Under the pieces are notes generated by a model. That model searched no databases. It saw only the letters and a list, made by a program, of their open reading frames with translations, and was not told the DNA's origin. Positions 56,023 through 64,000 of a DNA stretch of 64,000 nucleotides are shown piece by piece. Location of the stretch: NCBI GenBank assembly GCA_913055605.1, contig CAJXKJ010000007.1:1-64000 (forward strand), read 5' to 3'. The translations under genes were made by a program, and so were the position numbers. The stretch is from an uncultured Euryhalocaulis sp. GTDB lineage: Bacteria > Pseudomonadota > Alphaproteobacteria > Caulobacterales > Maricaulaceae. Within the stretch, counting starts at the first letter, position 1; each line of letters begins with the position of its first letter.

Positions 56023-57522
56023 TCAGACCTTCTGGTCGAACTCCCCGATCTCGGGGTGTTTGGCCAGGCGGGCCTCGATGTCCTTGAAGATCGCGACCAT
56101 GTCGTCGCGGGATTTCGGGCTTTCGACCACGACGACCAGGTTCGGCGTGTTCGATGAGGCGCGGACCAGGCCCCAGGCGCCGTCGCTGAGGATGAAGCGC
56201 ACGCCGTTGACGGTGACGACCTCCGAAATGTCGCGGCCGAGGATGCGGTCGCCGTTTTCGGCGGCCTGTTCGTATTCCTCCACGATGCGCTGGATGACGT
56301 CGTATTTCACCTCGTCGGGGCAATGCGGCGACATGGTGGGGGAGGTATAGGCCGGCTGCAGCGCCTCGCGCAGATCGGCCAGCGTCTTGTCCGGATTGCG
56401 GTCCAGCATGCGCATGACCGCGACGGCGGAGACCAGGCCGTCGTCATAGCCGCGGCCGATGGGCGCGTTGAAGAAATAGTGGCCGGACTTTTCGAAGCCG
56501 GCGAGGGCGCCCAGCTCCTTCACCCGGCGCTTGATGTAGGAGTGGCCGGTTTTCCAGTAGTCGGTCTTGGCGCCGTTTTCCTTCAGCACCGGGTCGGTGC
56601 GGAACAGGCCGGTGGACTTCACATCCGCCACGAAGACCGAGTCCGGATACTGGCGGCTGAGGTCGCGGGACAGCATGACGCCGACCTTGTCCGCGAAAAT
56701 CTCCTCGCCCGTATTATCCACGACGCCGCAGCGGTCGCCGTCGCCGTCGAAGGCCAGGCCCACGTCCGCGCCGGCCTCTTTCACCTTGGCGGCGAGGTCG
56801 TGCAGCATGCCCATGTCTTCGGGGTTCGGGTTGTAGTTCGGGAAGCTGTGGTCGAGCGCGCAGTGCAGCTCGACGACCTCGGCCCCGATAGCCTCCAGCA
56901 CTTTCGGCGCGAAGGCGCCGGCGGTGCCGTTGCCGCAGGCCACCACGGCTTTCAGTTTGCGGGACAGTTTGATGTCGCCGGCCACGTCCGCGATGTGCTT
57001 TTCGGCCAGGCCCATTTCGCGCACATAGCCGCCGCCGCCGCGCGACACGCCCCGGTTTTCCAGCACGATGGATTTCAGGCGCCGCATCTCGTCCGGACCG
57101 AAGGTCAGCGGCGCCTCGACGCCCATCTTCACCCCGGTCCAGCCGTTCGCGTTGTGGCTGGCCGTCACCATCGCCACCGCCGGGATGTTCAGCGCGAATT
57201 GCGCGAAATAGGCGGTGGGGGACAGGCACAGCCCGATATCGTGGACGACGATCCCGGCGTCCATCAGGCCGACCATCAGGGCCTGTTTGATGGACAGCGA
57301 ATAGGAGCGGTAGTCGTGGCCGACCACGCATTTGGGCTCCACATCGTGCTCGCGGATCAGCGTGCCCAGGCCAAGGCCCAGGGCCTGAATGCCGTAGAGG
57401 TTGATTTCGCTGCCGAATTTCCAGCGGGCGTCGTATTCGCGAAAGCCGGTCGGTTTGACCAGCGGCTCGGTCTCGAACGCCCAAGTGTTTTCCGGAATGG
57501 CGTCCTTCGGATCGGGCAGCAT
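56023..57522 (-). CDS. pgmG: Phosphomannomutase/phosphoglucomutase PgmG
   Basis: Interconverts sugar 6- and 1-phosphates for nucleotide-sugar supply; its glucose-1-phosphate product is the substrate of GalU. 499 aa: phosphoserine loop MVTASHNANGWTGVKMG, metal loop LAFDGDGDRCGVVD, sugar loop FEKSGHYFFNAP and phosphate loop RASSNTPNLVVV. These match the alphaproteobacterial PgmG. Start is the ATG at 57522 (LPDPKDAIP); an alternative ATG is 7 codons earlier. Convergent with the PQQ dehydrogenase; 4 nt between the stops. Confidence 0.94.
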   Translation of the reverse strand: MLPDPKDAIPENTWAFETEPLVKPTGFREYDARWKFGSEINLYGIQALGLGLGTLIREHDVEPKCVVGHDYRSYSLSIKQALMVGLMDAGIVVHDIGLCLSPTAYFAQFALNIPAVAMVTASHNANGWTGVKMGVEAPLTFGPDEMRRLKSIVLENRGVSRGGGGYVREMGLAEKHIADVAGDIKLSRKLKAVVACGNGTAGAFAPKVLEAIGAEVVELHCALDHSFPNYNPNPEDMGMLHDLAAKVKEAGADVGLAFDGDGDRCGVVDNTGEEIFADKVGVMLSRDLSRQYPDSVFVADVKSTGLFRTDPVLKENGAKTDYWKTGHSYIKRRVKELGALAGFEKSGHYFFNAPIGRGYDDGLVSAVAVMRMLDRNPDKTLADLREALQPAYTSPTMSPHCPDEVKYDVIQRIVEEYEQAAENGDRILGRDISEVVTVNGVRFILSDGAWGLVRASSNTPNLVVVVESPKSRDDMVAIFKDIEARLAKHPEIGEFDQKV

Positions 57523-57683
57523 GTAACGAAAACTCCCTCGCATCGGCTCGGTCTTGGTTAGCTGCGTGCGGGGCAAAACGCCACCCATGCGTTTGTGACA
57601 ACGGGCCGGCGCTTTGCGCCGGGGGCCGGCCCGTGTAGACCCGGCGCGGGTCCGGTCCGGGTCCGCAACCCAGCAGGGAGATC

Positions 57684-58406
57684 ATGCCGACGCTCGCTCT
57701 CGTCCGCCACGGCCAGTCGCAATGGAATCTGGAAAACCGCTTCACCGGCTGGGTCGATGTCGACCTAACCGAAAAGGGCGAGGCGGAAGCGAAGAAGGCC
57801 GGCCAGCTGCTGGCCCAGACCGGCGTAGGGTTCGACCAGGCGTTCGCCTCCCTGCAGACCCGCGCGATCCGCACGCTGTGGCTGGCGCTGACCGAGATGG
57901 GCGCGGTGTGGCTGCCCATCGAGAAGGACTGGCGGCTGAACGAGCGGCATTACGGCGCGCTGACCGGCCTGAACAAGGCCGAGACGGCCGAGAAGCACGG
58001 CGATGAGCAGGTGAAGATCTGGCGCCGGTCCTATGACACGCCGCCGCCGCCGCTGGATCTGGGCGCGGACATCGATCCGGCCGCCGACCGGCGCTATGCG
58101 GCGCTGGACGCCGCGCATCTGCCGCGCACGGAGTCGCTGCAGACGACGCTGGAGCGGGTGCTGCCCTATTGGAACGAGACGATCCGCCCGGCGCTGGCCG
58201 AGGGCAAGAACGTCGTCATCAGCGCCCACGGCAATTCGCTGCGCGCGCTGATGAAGCATCTGTTCGGCGTCAGCGACGCCGAAATCCCGGGCTATGAAAT
58301 CCCGACCGGAAATCCGCTGCTGATCGACCTGTCGGACGATCTGGCGGTGACCGGCGCGCGCTATCTGGACGACGAGCGGGCCAAGCCCCTGCCGCCCACG
58401 CCGTGA
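57684..58406 (+). CDS. gpmA: 2,3-bisphosphoglycerate-dependent phosphoglycerate mutase GpmA
   Basis: Glycolytic interconversion of 3- and 2-phosphoglycerate. 240 aa. The catalytic His is in [18 protein letters not shown], followed by [18 protein letters not shown] and the second catalytic His region [11 protein letters not shown]. All GpmA-type insertions that distinguish it from the short phosphatase relatives are present. ATG start after CAGGGAGATC. The stop overlaps the next start (GTGA). Confidence 0.96.
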   Translation: MPTLALVRHGQSQWNLENRFTGWVDVDLTEKGEAEAKKAGQLLAQTGVGFDQAFASLQTRAIRTLWLALTEMGAVWLPIEKDWRLNERHYGALTGLNKAETAEKHGDEQVKIWRRSYDTPPPPLDLGADIDPAADRRYAALDAAHLPRTESLQTTLERVLPYWNETIRPALAEGKNVVISAHGNSLRALMKHLFGVSDAEIPGYEIPTGNPLLIDLSDDLAVTGARYLDDERAKPLPPTP

Positions 58407-58849
58407 GCGCGGCGGACGCCCGCTATATGGCGCGGGCCCTGGAGCTTGCGCGGGCGCAGGCCGGGCGCACCGGCGTCAATCCGGCCGTCGGCTGCGTCAT
58501 CGTCCAGCGCGGAAATATCGTGGCCGAAGGCGCGACGGCCGATGGCGGCCGCCCGCATGCCGAGCGCATGGCGCTGAACCTGGCCGGGCCGCTGGCCCGC
58601 GGCGCGGATATCTATGTGACGCTGGAGCCGTGCGCGCACGAACGGCCCTGGGGCTGCTGCGCCGATGCGCTGACGCGCGCCAAACCCGGGCGGGTGGTGA
58701 TCGCCTCCCTGGACCCCGACCCGCGCACAAACGGCGCCGGCGAGGCGAAGCTGCGCGCCGCGGGGATCGCGGTGGAGACCGGGCTGATGGAGGCCGAGGC
58801 GAAGGCGATCAACAAGGATTTCTTCGCCCGCAACTGGGGCAAGGGCTGA
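58403..58849 (+). CDS. Stand-alone RibD-type zinc deaminase domain
   Basis: 148 aa, one cytidine-deaminase-fold domain of the RibD kind. Zinc site: [11 protein letters not shown] (His plus catalytic Glu) and [18 protein letters not shown] (two Cys). The end [47 protein letters not shown] is the diagnostic riboflavin deaminase block, but the chain stops where the RibD reductase domain would start. So it either performs only the pyrimidine deamination of riboflavin synthesis or has another substrate. A full ribD could exist elsewhere. GTG start overlapping the gpmA stop. Confidence 0.85.
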   Translation: MSAADARYMARALELARAQAGRTGVNPAVGCVIVQRGNIVAEGATADGGRPHAERMALNLAGPLARGADIYVTLEPCAHERPWGCCADALTRAKPGRVVIASLDPDPRTNGAGEAKLRAAGIAVETGLMEAEAKAINKDFFARNWGKG

Positions 58850-58868
58850 CCGGAATTAAGTCGGATCG

Positions 58869-59531
58869 CTATTCCCGGCGCAGCACGCGATCGACGAAGA
58901 AATTGCCGGCGGTCGAGGTGCGGAAGCGGGCGCGGATCTCCTTCGGGTCGTAGCCGGCGCGGACCCAGTCCTCGAACCCGATGCCGGTCCGGTCGCGCGC
59001 GCGCAGATATTCGTCGAAATAGAAATCCAGCACGCCGGTCTTGCCGGCCTTCACGTGCAGATAGCGCAGATGCAGCTGGTCGCGCGCCTGTTCGACGTCC
59101 AGCCCCTCCTGAAAGATCATGTAGAGCGCGGCCGCGATCCCGGCGCGGTCCGCGCCGGACTTGCAATGCATCAGCACCGGATATTCGATCCGGCCCAGCA
59201 AATCCTTCCAGGCCAGCACATCCTCCGCCGAGGGCACGTCGCGCGAGCGGAAGCGGAAATCGACCAGGTTCAGGCCCAGCCGTTCGCACGCCTCGCACTC
59301 CAGCGCGTAATAGCCGGTCTCCGACGGGCCGCGCAGGTTCAGAACCGTGCGCGTGCCGAGTTTTGCCTCTTCCTCCAGATGCACGGGGCTCGGCTGATTC
59401 GAGCGCGCCATGTTCGGCGTGATCTGCCAGCGATTTCGGAAGCGCAGGCGCAGGAAGCCGTGATCGCCCCAGATCAGGTCGCGCCAGGCGCGTTTGCGCC
59501 CGGCCGGGGAGGTCAGGTCGAACCGGCTCAT
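58869..59531 (-). CDS. Protein-tyrosine/dual-specificity phosphatase-like protein
   Basis: 220 aa. The P-loop HCKSGADRAGIAAALYMIF (HCxxGxxR) is near residue 122, and LNLRGPSETGYY precedes it as in the tyrosine phosphatase family with a lipid or phosphoinositide substrate. RFRSRDVPSAEDVLAW is the general-acid region. Similar alphaproteobacterial proteins sit with lipid A genes. Start at the ATG (59531), since the ORF-track version overlaps the divergent acyltransferase leader. Divergent from the DUF374 gene with 106 nt between them. Confidence 0.85.
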   Translation of the reverse strand: MSRFDLTSPAGRKRAWRDLIWGDHGFLRLRFRNRWQITPNMARSNQPSPVHLEEEAKLGTRTVLNLRGPSETGYYALECEACERLGLNLVDFRFRSRDVPSAEDVLAWKDLLGRIEYPVLMHCKSGADRAGIAAALYMIFQEGLDVEQARDQLHLRYLHVKAGKTGVLDFYFDEYLRARDRTGIGFEDWVRAGYDPKEIRARFRTSTAGNFFVDRVLRRE

Positions 59532-59637
59532 CGGCGGCGGCTTGTACAGGCAAAGCCGCCCGATGTGTATGGCGGGGTTCGCTTTTCGGGCGCGCCGCAT
59601 TTTGCCCCCCGCCCGGGCGCGCTATAGCTCGCCGGCG

Positions 59638-60381
59638 ATGCTGAAACGGCTGATCCGGTCCCCGCTTGCGCAGGGCGTGCTGAGCGCGATCGCGGCGGCC
59701 TATATGTGGCTGGTCGCGCGCACGACGCGTTGGCGCGTGGAAGGCCTGGGCGTCGCCGAGGCGGCCTGGCGCTCCGGCGAGGGGCTGTGCGTGGTGACCT
59801 GGCACGGGCGGCTGATGATGATCTTCGCGTGCTGGCCGCCCGAAGCGCCGCAGAAGCCGGGCGTGCTGATCTCCCTGTCCCGCGACGGCCAGTTCATCGC
59901 GCGCGCGACCGAGATGCTGGGCGGAACGGTGATCCGCGGGTCGACGCGGCGCGCCGACCGGCCGGGCAAGCGCAAGGGCGGGGAGGGCGCCTATCGCGGC
60001 ATGATCGATTTCGTGCGCGGCGGCGGCGCGCTGTGCCTGATGCCGGACGGGCCGCGCGGCCCGCGCATGCACGCCGGGCCGGGCGCGGCGCGGCTGGCCC
60101 GCCAGACCCAGGCGCAGACGCTGTGCCTGGGCGTCACCACGAAATGGCGCATCGTGCTGAAGAGCTGGGACCGCTTCATCGTGCCGCTGCCCTTCGGGCG
60201 CGGCGCCATCGTGTGGGACGGGCCGGTTGCGCCGGCGCCCGCCGAGGCGGGGCCGGAGGCCGTCGAGCGCGCGCGCGCCGATCTGGAGGCGCGCCTGCGC
60301 GCGGTGTCGCAGCGGGCCGAGACGCTGGCCGGCGTGCGCGTGATCGCGCCCGCGGACGCGGCCCCCGTGGAGGCCGCATGA
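59638..60381 (+). CDS. DUF374 lysophospholipid acyltransferase-like protein
   Basis: 247 aa. Matches the DUF374 family: LCVVTWHGRLMMIFACW, the acyltransferase-like ISLSRDGQFIARATEMLGGTVIRGST and LCLMPDGPRGPRMHAGPGAARLARQTQ. The PDGPRGPR block and the WHGR block are related to LPLAT motifs. In alphaproteobacteria DUF374 genes lie directly before waaA, probably adding an acyl group to a Kdo-lipid A precursor, though this is inferred. Stop overlaps the waaA start (ATGA). Confidence 0.9.
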   Translation: MLKRLIRSPLAQGVLSAIAAAYMWLVARTTRWRVEGLGVAEAAWRSGEGLCVVTWHGRLMMIFACWPPEAPQKPGVLISLSRDGQFIARATEMLGGTVIRGSTRRADRPGKRKGGEGAYRGMIDFVRGGGALCLMPDGPRGPRMHAGPGAARLARQTQAQTLCLGVTTKWRIVLKSWDRFIVPLPFGRGAIVWDGPVAPAPAEAGPEAVERARADLEARLRAVSQRAETLAGVRVIAPADAAPVEAA

Positions 60382-61664
60382 CCCGCCCCTTCCTGCTTTC
60401 GCTCTATGGCGCGGCGCTGTCCGCCCTGTCGCCGCTGGCCGGGCCGGTGTTCCGCGCCCGCGCGGCCAAGGGCAAGGAAGACCGCGCCCGGATCGGGGAG
60501 CGGATGGGCCGTACGGACATCGCACGGCCGGACGGCCCGCTGGTCTGGCTGCACGGGGCCAGCGTGGGGGAAACGCGGGTGAATCTGGCGCTGGCCGGGG
60601 CGCTGGCCGCTGCGCGGCCGGGGCTGAACCTGCTGCTGACGACCCAGACGCGCACCGCCGCGCAGATCGTCCAGCGCGACGCGCCGCCGGGCGCGATCCA
60701 TCAATTCGTCCCCCTCGACGCGCCGGCGCCCGCGCGGCGCTTCCTGGACCACTGGCGGCCGGACCTGGCGGTGTTTGCGGAATCGGAGCTGTGGCCGTCT
60801 CTGATCGCCGGGGCGGCGGCGCGGGGCATTCCGCTGGCGCTGGCCAATGCGCGGATGAGCGCCAGCTCTTTGCGCGGCTGGGCGCGGTTTCCGCGTTGCG
60901 CCGCCTGGCTGCTGTCCCGCTTCAGCTGGATCGGGGCGGGGGATACGGCCACGGCGGGGGGCCTGGCCGGCCTGTCCGGCCGGGCGGTGGCCTTCACCGG
61001 CAACGTCAAGCTGGACGCGCCGCAGCCGGCCTATGACACCGCCGCGCTGGCGGCGCTGAAGGAAGCCATCGGCGCACGCATGACCTGGTGCGCAGCCTCC
61101 ACCCATGAGGGGGAGGAGGAGACGATCCTGGAGGCGCACCGGGCTTTGCGCTTCGGCGCGCCGGACGCGCTGCTGATCCTGTGTCCGCGTCATCCGGAGC
61201 GCGGCGACGCGGTGGAAGCGACGATCCGGACCGCCGGGATGACTTCCGCCCGGCGTTCGCGCGGCGAGGCGCCGGGGGCGGATACGGATGTCTATCTGGC
61301 CGACACGATCGGGGAGATGGGCGTGCTGCTGCGCGCCGCGCCGGTCGTGCTGCTGGGCGGGGCGCTGGTCCCCGGGATTGGCGGCCATAACCCGGCCGAG
61401 CCGGTGCGGGCGGGGGCGGCGCTGATGTCCGGCCCCCACACCCATAATTTCGCGGACGTGTTCAGCGCACTGGCCGAGCGCGGCGGGGCGGCCGTGGTGG
61501 AGGAGGAAGGCCAAATCGCCCAGACCTGCGCCGGGCTGCTGGCCAATCCGGAACGCCGCGCGGCGATGCGCCGGGCCGCCGAGACGGTGCTGTACGAATC
61601 GGCGGGCGCCACGGCGCGCACGGTGGAGGCGCTAACCGGCCTGCTGGACGGGGCGGGCCAATGA
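60378..61664 (+). CDS. waaA: 3-deoxy-D-manno-octulosonic acid transferase (Kdo transferase)
   Basis: Adds Kdo residues to the lipid A precursor. 428 aa with an N-terminal membrane helix (FLLSLYGAALSALSPLAG) and a GT-B fold: LVWLHGASVGETRV, VFAESELWPSLIAGAAARG, NARMSASSLRGWARF and ALVPGIGGHNPAEPVRAGAAL in the donor site. One or two Kdo are added depending on species, which cannot be read here. ATG overlaps the DUF374 stop; the stop overlaps the lpxK start. Confidence 0.95.
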   Translation: MTRPFLLSLYGAALSALSPLAGPVFRARAAKGKEDRARIGERMGRTDIARPDGPLVWLHGASVGETRVNLALAGALAAARPGLNLLLTTQTRTAAQIVQRDAPPGAIHQFVPLDAPAPARRFLDHWRPDLAVFAESELWPSLIAGAAARGIPLALANARMSASSLRGWARFPRCAAWLLSRFSWIGAGDTATAGGLAGLSGRAVAFTGNVKLDAPQPAYDTAALAALKEAIGARMTWCAASTHEGEEETILEAHRALRFGAPDALLILCPRHPERGDAVEATIRTAGMTSARRSRGEAPGADTDVYLADTIGEMGVLLRAAPVVLLGGALVPGIGGHNPAEPVRAGAALMSGPHTHNFADVFSALAERGGAAVVEEEGQIAQTCAGLLANPERRAAMRRAAETVLYESAGATARTVEALTGLLDGAGQ

Positions 61665-62671
61665 GGGCCCCGGCCTTCTGGTATGCGCGCGAGGGGCGGG
61701 AGGCCGCGCCGCTGACCCGTGCGATGCTGACGCCGCTGTCCTGGCTGTACCGGGCGGGGGCGGATCTGCGCCGGCGGCGCGCAACGCCGTTCGACCCCGG
61801 CGTTCCGGTGATCTGCGTTGGCAATGTCACGCTGGGCGGGGCGGGCAAGACGCCCGTGGCGCGCGCCATCCTGTCCCGCCTGCGCGCGGGCGGCGTGGAG
61901 GCGCATGCGCTGTCGCGCGGCCATGGCGGGCGGGAAACAGGGCCGCTGCGCGTCGATCCCGCGGCGCACGAATGGAGCGAGGTGGGGGACGAGCCGCTGT
62001 TGCTGGCGCGCACCGCGCCGGCCTGGATCGCACGGGCGCGGGAAGACGGCGCGCGGGCGGCGGCGGCGGCTGGGGCGCAGGCGATCGTCATGGATGACGG
62101 GTTCCAGAATCCGGGCCTCACCAAGACGCTGTCCCTGCTGGTGATCGATGCGGAGGCGGCCTACGGCAACGGCCGCGTGTTCCCGGCCGGGCCGATGCGC
62201 GAGACGCTGGCCGCCGCGCTGTCCCGGGCCGACGCGGTCGTGCTGATGACGCCGGGTCCGGCATTCGCCGCCGATCCGGCGCGTCTGGGCCTGTCGGGGT
62301 TCGACGGTCCGGTGCTACGCGCTTGGCTGGCGCCGGCCGCGCCGCCGCCGGACGGGCCGCTGGTCGCCTTCGCCGGGATCGGCCGGCCGCAGAAATTCTT
62401 CGACACGCTGCGCGCAACGGGCGGGGAGATCGTCGAGGAAACCGGGTTTCCGGACCACCATCCGTTCAGCGAGGGCGATCTGGACTGGCTGGCGGCGTCC
62501 GCGCGGGAGCGCGGCGCGACTCTGATTACGACCGAGAAAGACCATGTGCGCCTGCCCGCAGAAATGCGGGACAGTGTGGGGGTCCTGCCGGTCGAGGCGC
62601 GGTTCGCGGATGATACGGCGCTGGGGACCCTCCTAGAACGGGTGATGGACGCGGGCGCGGGCGGCGGCTAA
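61661..62671 (+). CDS. lpxK: Tetraacyldisaccharide 4'-kinase LpxK
   Basis: Phosphorylates the 4'-position of lipid A disaccharide at the inner face of the membrane. 336 aa: N-terminal helix LTPLSWLYRAGADLR, Walker A VGNVTLGGAGKTPVARAIL, then ALSRGHGGRE, Walker B VMDDGFQNPGL, GNGRVFPAGPMRE and VAFAGIGRPQKFF with FPDHHPFSEGDL. These are the LpxK blocks. Kinase activity follows the family. ATG overlaps waaA; ends 9 nt before the acyltransferase. Confidence 0.96.
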   Translation: MRAPAFWYAREGREAAPLTRAMLTPLSWLYRAGADLRRRRATPFDPGVPVICVGNVTLGGAGKTPVARAILSRLRAGGVEAHALSRGHGGRETGPLRVDPAAHEWSEVGDEPLLLARTAPAWIARAREDGARAAAAAGAQAIVMDDGFQNPGLTKTLSLLVIDAEAAYGNGRVFPAGPMRETLAAALSRADAVVLMTPGPAFAADPARLGLSGFDGPVLRAWLAPAAPPPDGPLVAFAGIGRPQKFFDTLRATGGEIVEETGFPDHHPFSEGDLDWLAASARERGATLITTEKDHVRLPAEMRDSVGVLPVEARFADDTALGTLLERVMDAGAGGG

Positions 62672-62680
62672 TCCGCCCGC

Positions 62681-63586
62681 ATGGCGGGACTGGGCCAGGA
62701 TCTGTTGTGGCGGGCGGAGGCGGGCGGCCACGCGCTGTTCGGCGCGGCGCTGCGCGCCATGCCGCTGGACCGCGCCTCCGCGCTGGGGGGGCGCGCGCTA
62801 CGCCGGCTGGGCCCGATGACGTCCACCCACAAGGTGGCGGAGCGCAATCTGGCCATCGCCTTTTCGGAACAGGACGCGGCCTGGCGCGCCGCGGTGCTGG
62901 ACGGGGTGTGGGACAATACCGGCCGCACCTTCGCGGAGATCCCGCATCTGCACGCGCTGCGCTGCTACGAGCCGGGTAGCCGGATCGAGGTGGAGGGGGC
63001 GGAGCGTCTGGACGCGGTGCGCGATTCCGGCCGGCCGGCGGTCTTCATCTCCGGCCATTTCGCGAACTGGGAAGTGATGGCGATGGCCATCGTCCAGCGC
63101 GGCGTCGATGTCGCCATCACCTACCGCGCCGCGAACAACCCGTATTTCGACCAGCAGATCAAGGACGCCCGCACCGCCTATGGCGTCGATACGCTGACGC
63201 CCAAGGCCGGGCCGCGCGGGGCGAAACAGCTGCTGGAGCATCTGGATTCGGGGCGGTCCGTCGCCCTGATGAACGACCAGAAATTCAATGAGGGGATCGC
63301 CGTTCCGTTTTTCGGGCGGGTGGCGATGACCGCGCCCGGGCCGACGCGCCTGGCCATGCGCAGCAATGCGCCGCTGATCCCGATGTCGGCGCGGCGCACC
63401 GGCGGGGCCAATTTCCGCGTCACGGTGCACGCGCCCATCGAGGTGGAGCGCACCGGAGACCGCACCGCGGACATCGCGGCGACGGTGCTGAAGATCAACC
63501 GCTTTCTGGAAGACCGAATCCGCGAGGCGCCGGCGGACTGGTTCTGGGTCCACCGGCGCTTCGCCAAGGACGTCTACCGGGCCTAG
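62681..63586 (+). CDS. LpxL/HtrB-family lipid A late acyltransferase
   Basis: 301 aa. LPLAT signature FISGHFANWEVMAMA (HxxxxE) for acyl transfer, then TYRAANNPYFDQQIKDARTAYGVDTL, and a C-terminal RFLEDRIREAPADWFWVHRRFAKD block, characteristic of LpxL/LpxM enzymes. Adds a secondary acyl chain to Kdo-lipid A; whether lauroyl, myristoyl or another cannot be read. Fourth gene of the lipid A block. Convergent with the PhnB-like gene and sharing its stop as CTAG. Confidence 0.92.
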   Translation: MAGLGQDLLWRAEAGGHALFGAALRAMPLDRASALGGRALRRLGPMTSTHKVAERNLAIAFSEQDAAWRAAVLDGVWDNTGRTFAEIPHLHALRCYEPGSRIEVEGAERLDAVRDSGRPAVFISGHFANWEVMAMAIVQRGVDVAITYRAANNPYFDQQIKDARTAYGVDTLTPKAGPRGAKQLLEHLDSGRSVALMNDQKFNEGIAVPFFGRVAMTAPGPTRLAMRSNAPLIPMSARRTGGANFRVTVHAPIEVERTGDRTADIAATVLKINRFLEDRIREAPADWFWVHRRFAKDVYRA

Positions 63587-64000
63587 GCCGCGGCCTTTTC
63601 GATCGCGGCGAGGTCGATCCGTTTCATCTGCATCATCGCCTCGAACACGCGCTTGGCGCGCGCGGCGTCGGGATCGGCGATCAGGTCCAGCAGGCGCGTC
63701 GGCGTGATCTGCCAGGACAGGCCGTATTTGTCCTTCACCCAGCCGCATTGCTCGGCCTCCGGCACGGCGGACAGGGCGTCGCTCAGCCGATCGATCTCCG
63801 CTTGCGTTTCGGCGGGGATCATCAGGGAGACCGCCTCGGTAAACTGGAAGATCGGGCCGCCGTTCAGGCCGACAAAGGGCCGGCCCATCAGCGTGAACTC
63901 CACGGTCAGGACGTCGCCTTCCTTGTTGGAGGGATTGTCCGCCGGCGAGCGATGGACCGCGTCCACGCGGCTGTCGGGCAGGAGGGAGGCGTAGAAATTC
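63583..64000 (-). CDS. PhnB/3-demethylubiquinone-type VOC protein, 5' end beyond the window
   Basis: Partial gene, cut at the right edge. The visible part starts ..NFYASLLPDSRVDAV, which matches the usual eFY..lFP.S block near the start of PhnB proteins. It continues VLTVEFTLMGRPFVGLNGGPIFQF and CGWVKDKYGLSWQITPTRLLDLI, ending MMQMKRIDLAAIEKAAA. The ORF-track start at 63966 is only an internal GTG; the frame remains open to base 64000. A full member has ~150-160 aa, so ~20 residues are missing. Function of this VOC subfamily is not known. Confidence 0.88.
   Translation of the reverse strand, partial: NFYASLLPDSRVDAVHRSPADNPSNKEGDVLTVEFTLMGRPFVGLNGGPIFQFTEAVSLMIPAETQAEIDRLSDALSAVPEAEQCGWVKDKYGLSWQITPTRLLDLIADPDAARAKRVFEAMMQMKRIDLAAIEKAAA

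Overview
The window is about 64 kb of high-GC DNA, densely coding on both strands with mostly tiny or overlapping gene junctions. The gene set points to an alphaproteobacterium: a ubiE-ubiB-coaBC-dut block, a MucR/Ros-type regulator, PgmG-type phosphomannomutase and a DUF374-waaA-lpxK-lpxL lipid A block. The many secreted, lipoprotein and TonB-type proteins suggest a free-living, probably aquatic, oligotrophic Gram-negative such as a Maricaulales- or Parvularculales-like organism. That taxonomic guess is inference. No phage, IS element or CRISPR array was seen.

Layout: 0-5 kb holds dut, coaBC, ubiB, ubiE and msrA (minus strand). At 5.2 kb there is a tRNA-Ser(GGA) followed by a small VOC gene of different composition. 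6-9.2 kb holds a PhoX-like protein and two methyltransferases. 8.5-32.7 kb is a zinc-limitation locus, described below. 32.8-38.7 kb holds small secreted proteins, an Acg-type nitroreductase, a FAD-linked dehydrogenase, a von Willebrand-type protein and a two-domain VOC protein. 38.8-42.2 kb holds a c-type cytochrome lipoprotein, a HupE-like protein, a membrane-anchored protein and a beta-barrel porin. 42.2-49.3 kb holds a CPBP protease, an orphan double ABC ATPase, an M16 peptidase lipoprotein, an FKBP lipoprotein and a small hydrolase. 49.3-58.4 kb is sugar-phosphate and sulfolipid metabolism (sqdB, cysQ, galU, glmM, pgmG, gpmA) interrupted by a PQQ dehydrogenase. 58.4-63.6 kb holds a stand-alone RibD-type deaminase, a phosphatase and the Kdo/lipid A genes. 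A PhnB-like gene is cut by the right edge.

The central result is a coherent, apparently Zur-controlled zinc acquisition locus of about 24 kb. Four palindromes of the form GTTAT-N3-ATAAC (at 11.1, 14.95, 25.67 and 28.98 kb) lie in front of every unit. The units are: (1) a COG0523 GTPase - DUF1826 - methyltransferase operon divergent from zur itself; (2) a Zrg-type operon (His-rich DUF2796 ZrgA, DUF3299, ABC ATPase, MacB-like permease) divergent from a ZIP transporter translationally coupled to a MucR-type zinc-finger regulator; (3) ExbB-like channel - DUF2149 - two giant exported CobN-like chelatases, one with a His-rich loop beside an intact HxGTHG motif, the other lacking that motif; (4) secreted DUF1800-DUF1501 proteins divergent from a PepSY membrane protein and a TonB-dependent receptor. 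No cobalamin genes accompany the CobN proteins. The simplest reading is an HmuS-like, ion-gradient-energised periplasmic chelatase/dechelatase repurposed for zinc: a receptor imports a zinc complex, the CobN pair strips or inserts the metal, and the Zrg and ZIP systems move zinc inward to COG0523 chaperones. The function of unit 3 is inference from motifs and context, and is the most interesting hypothesis in the window.
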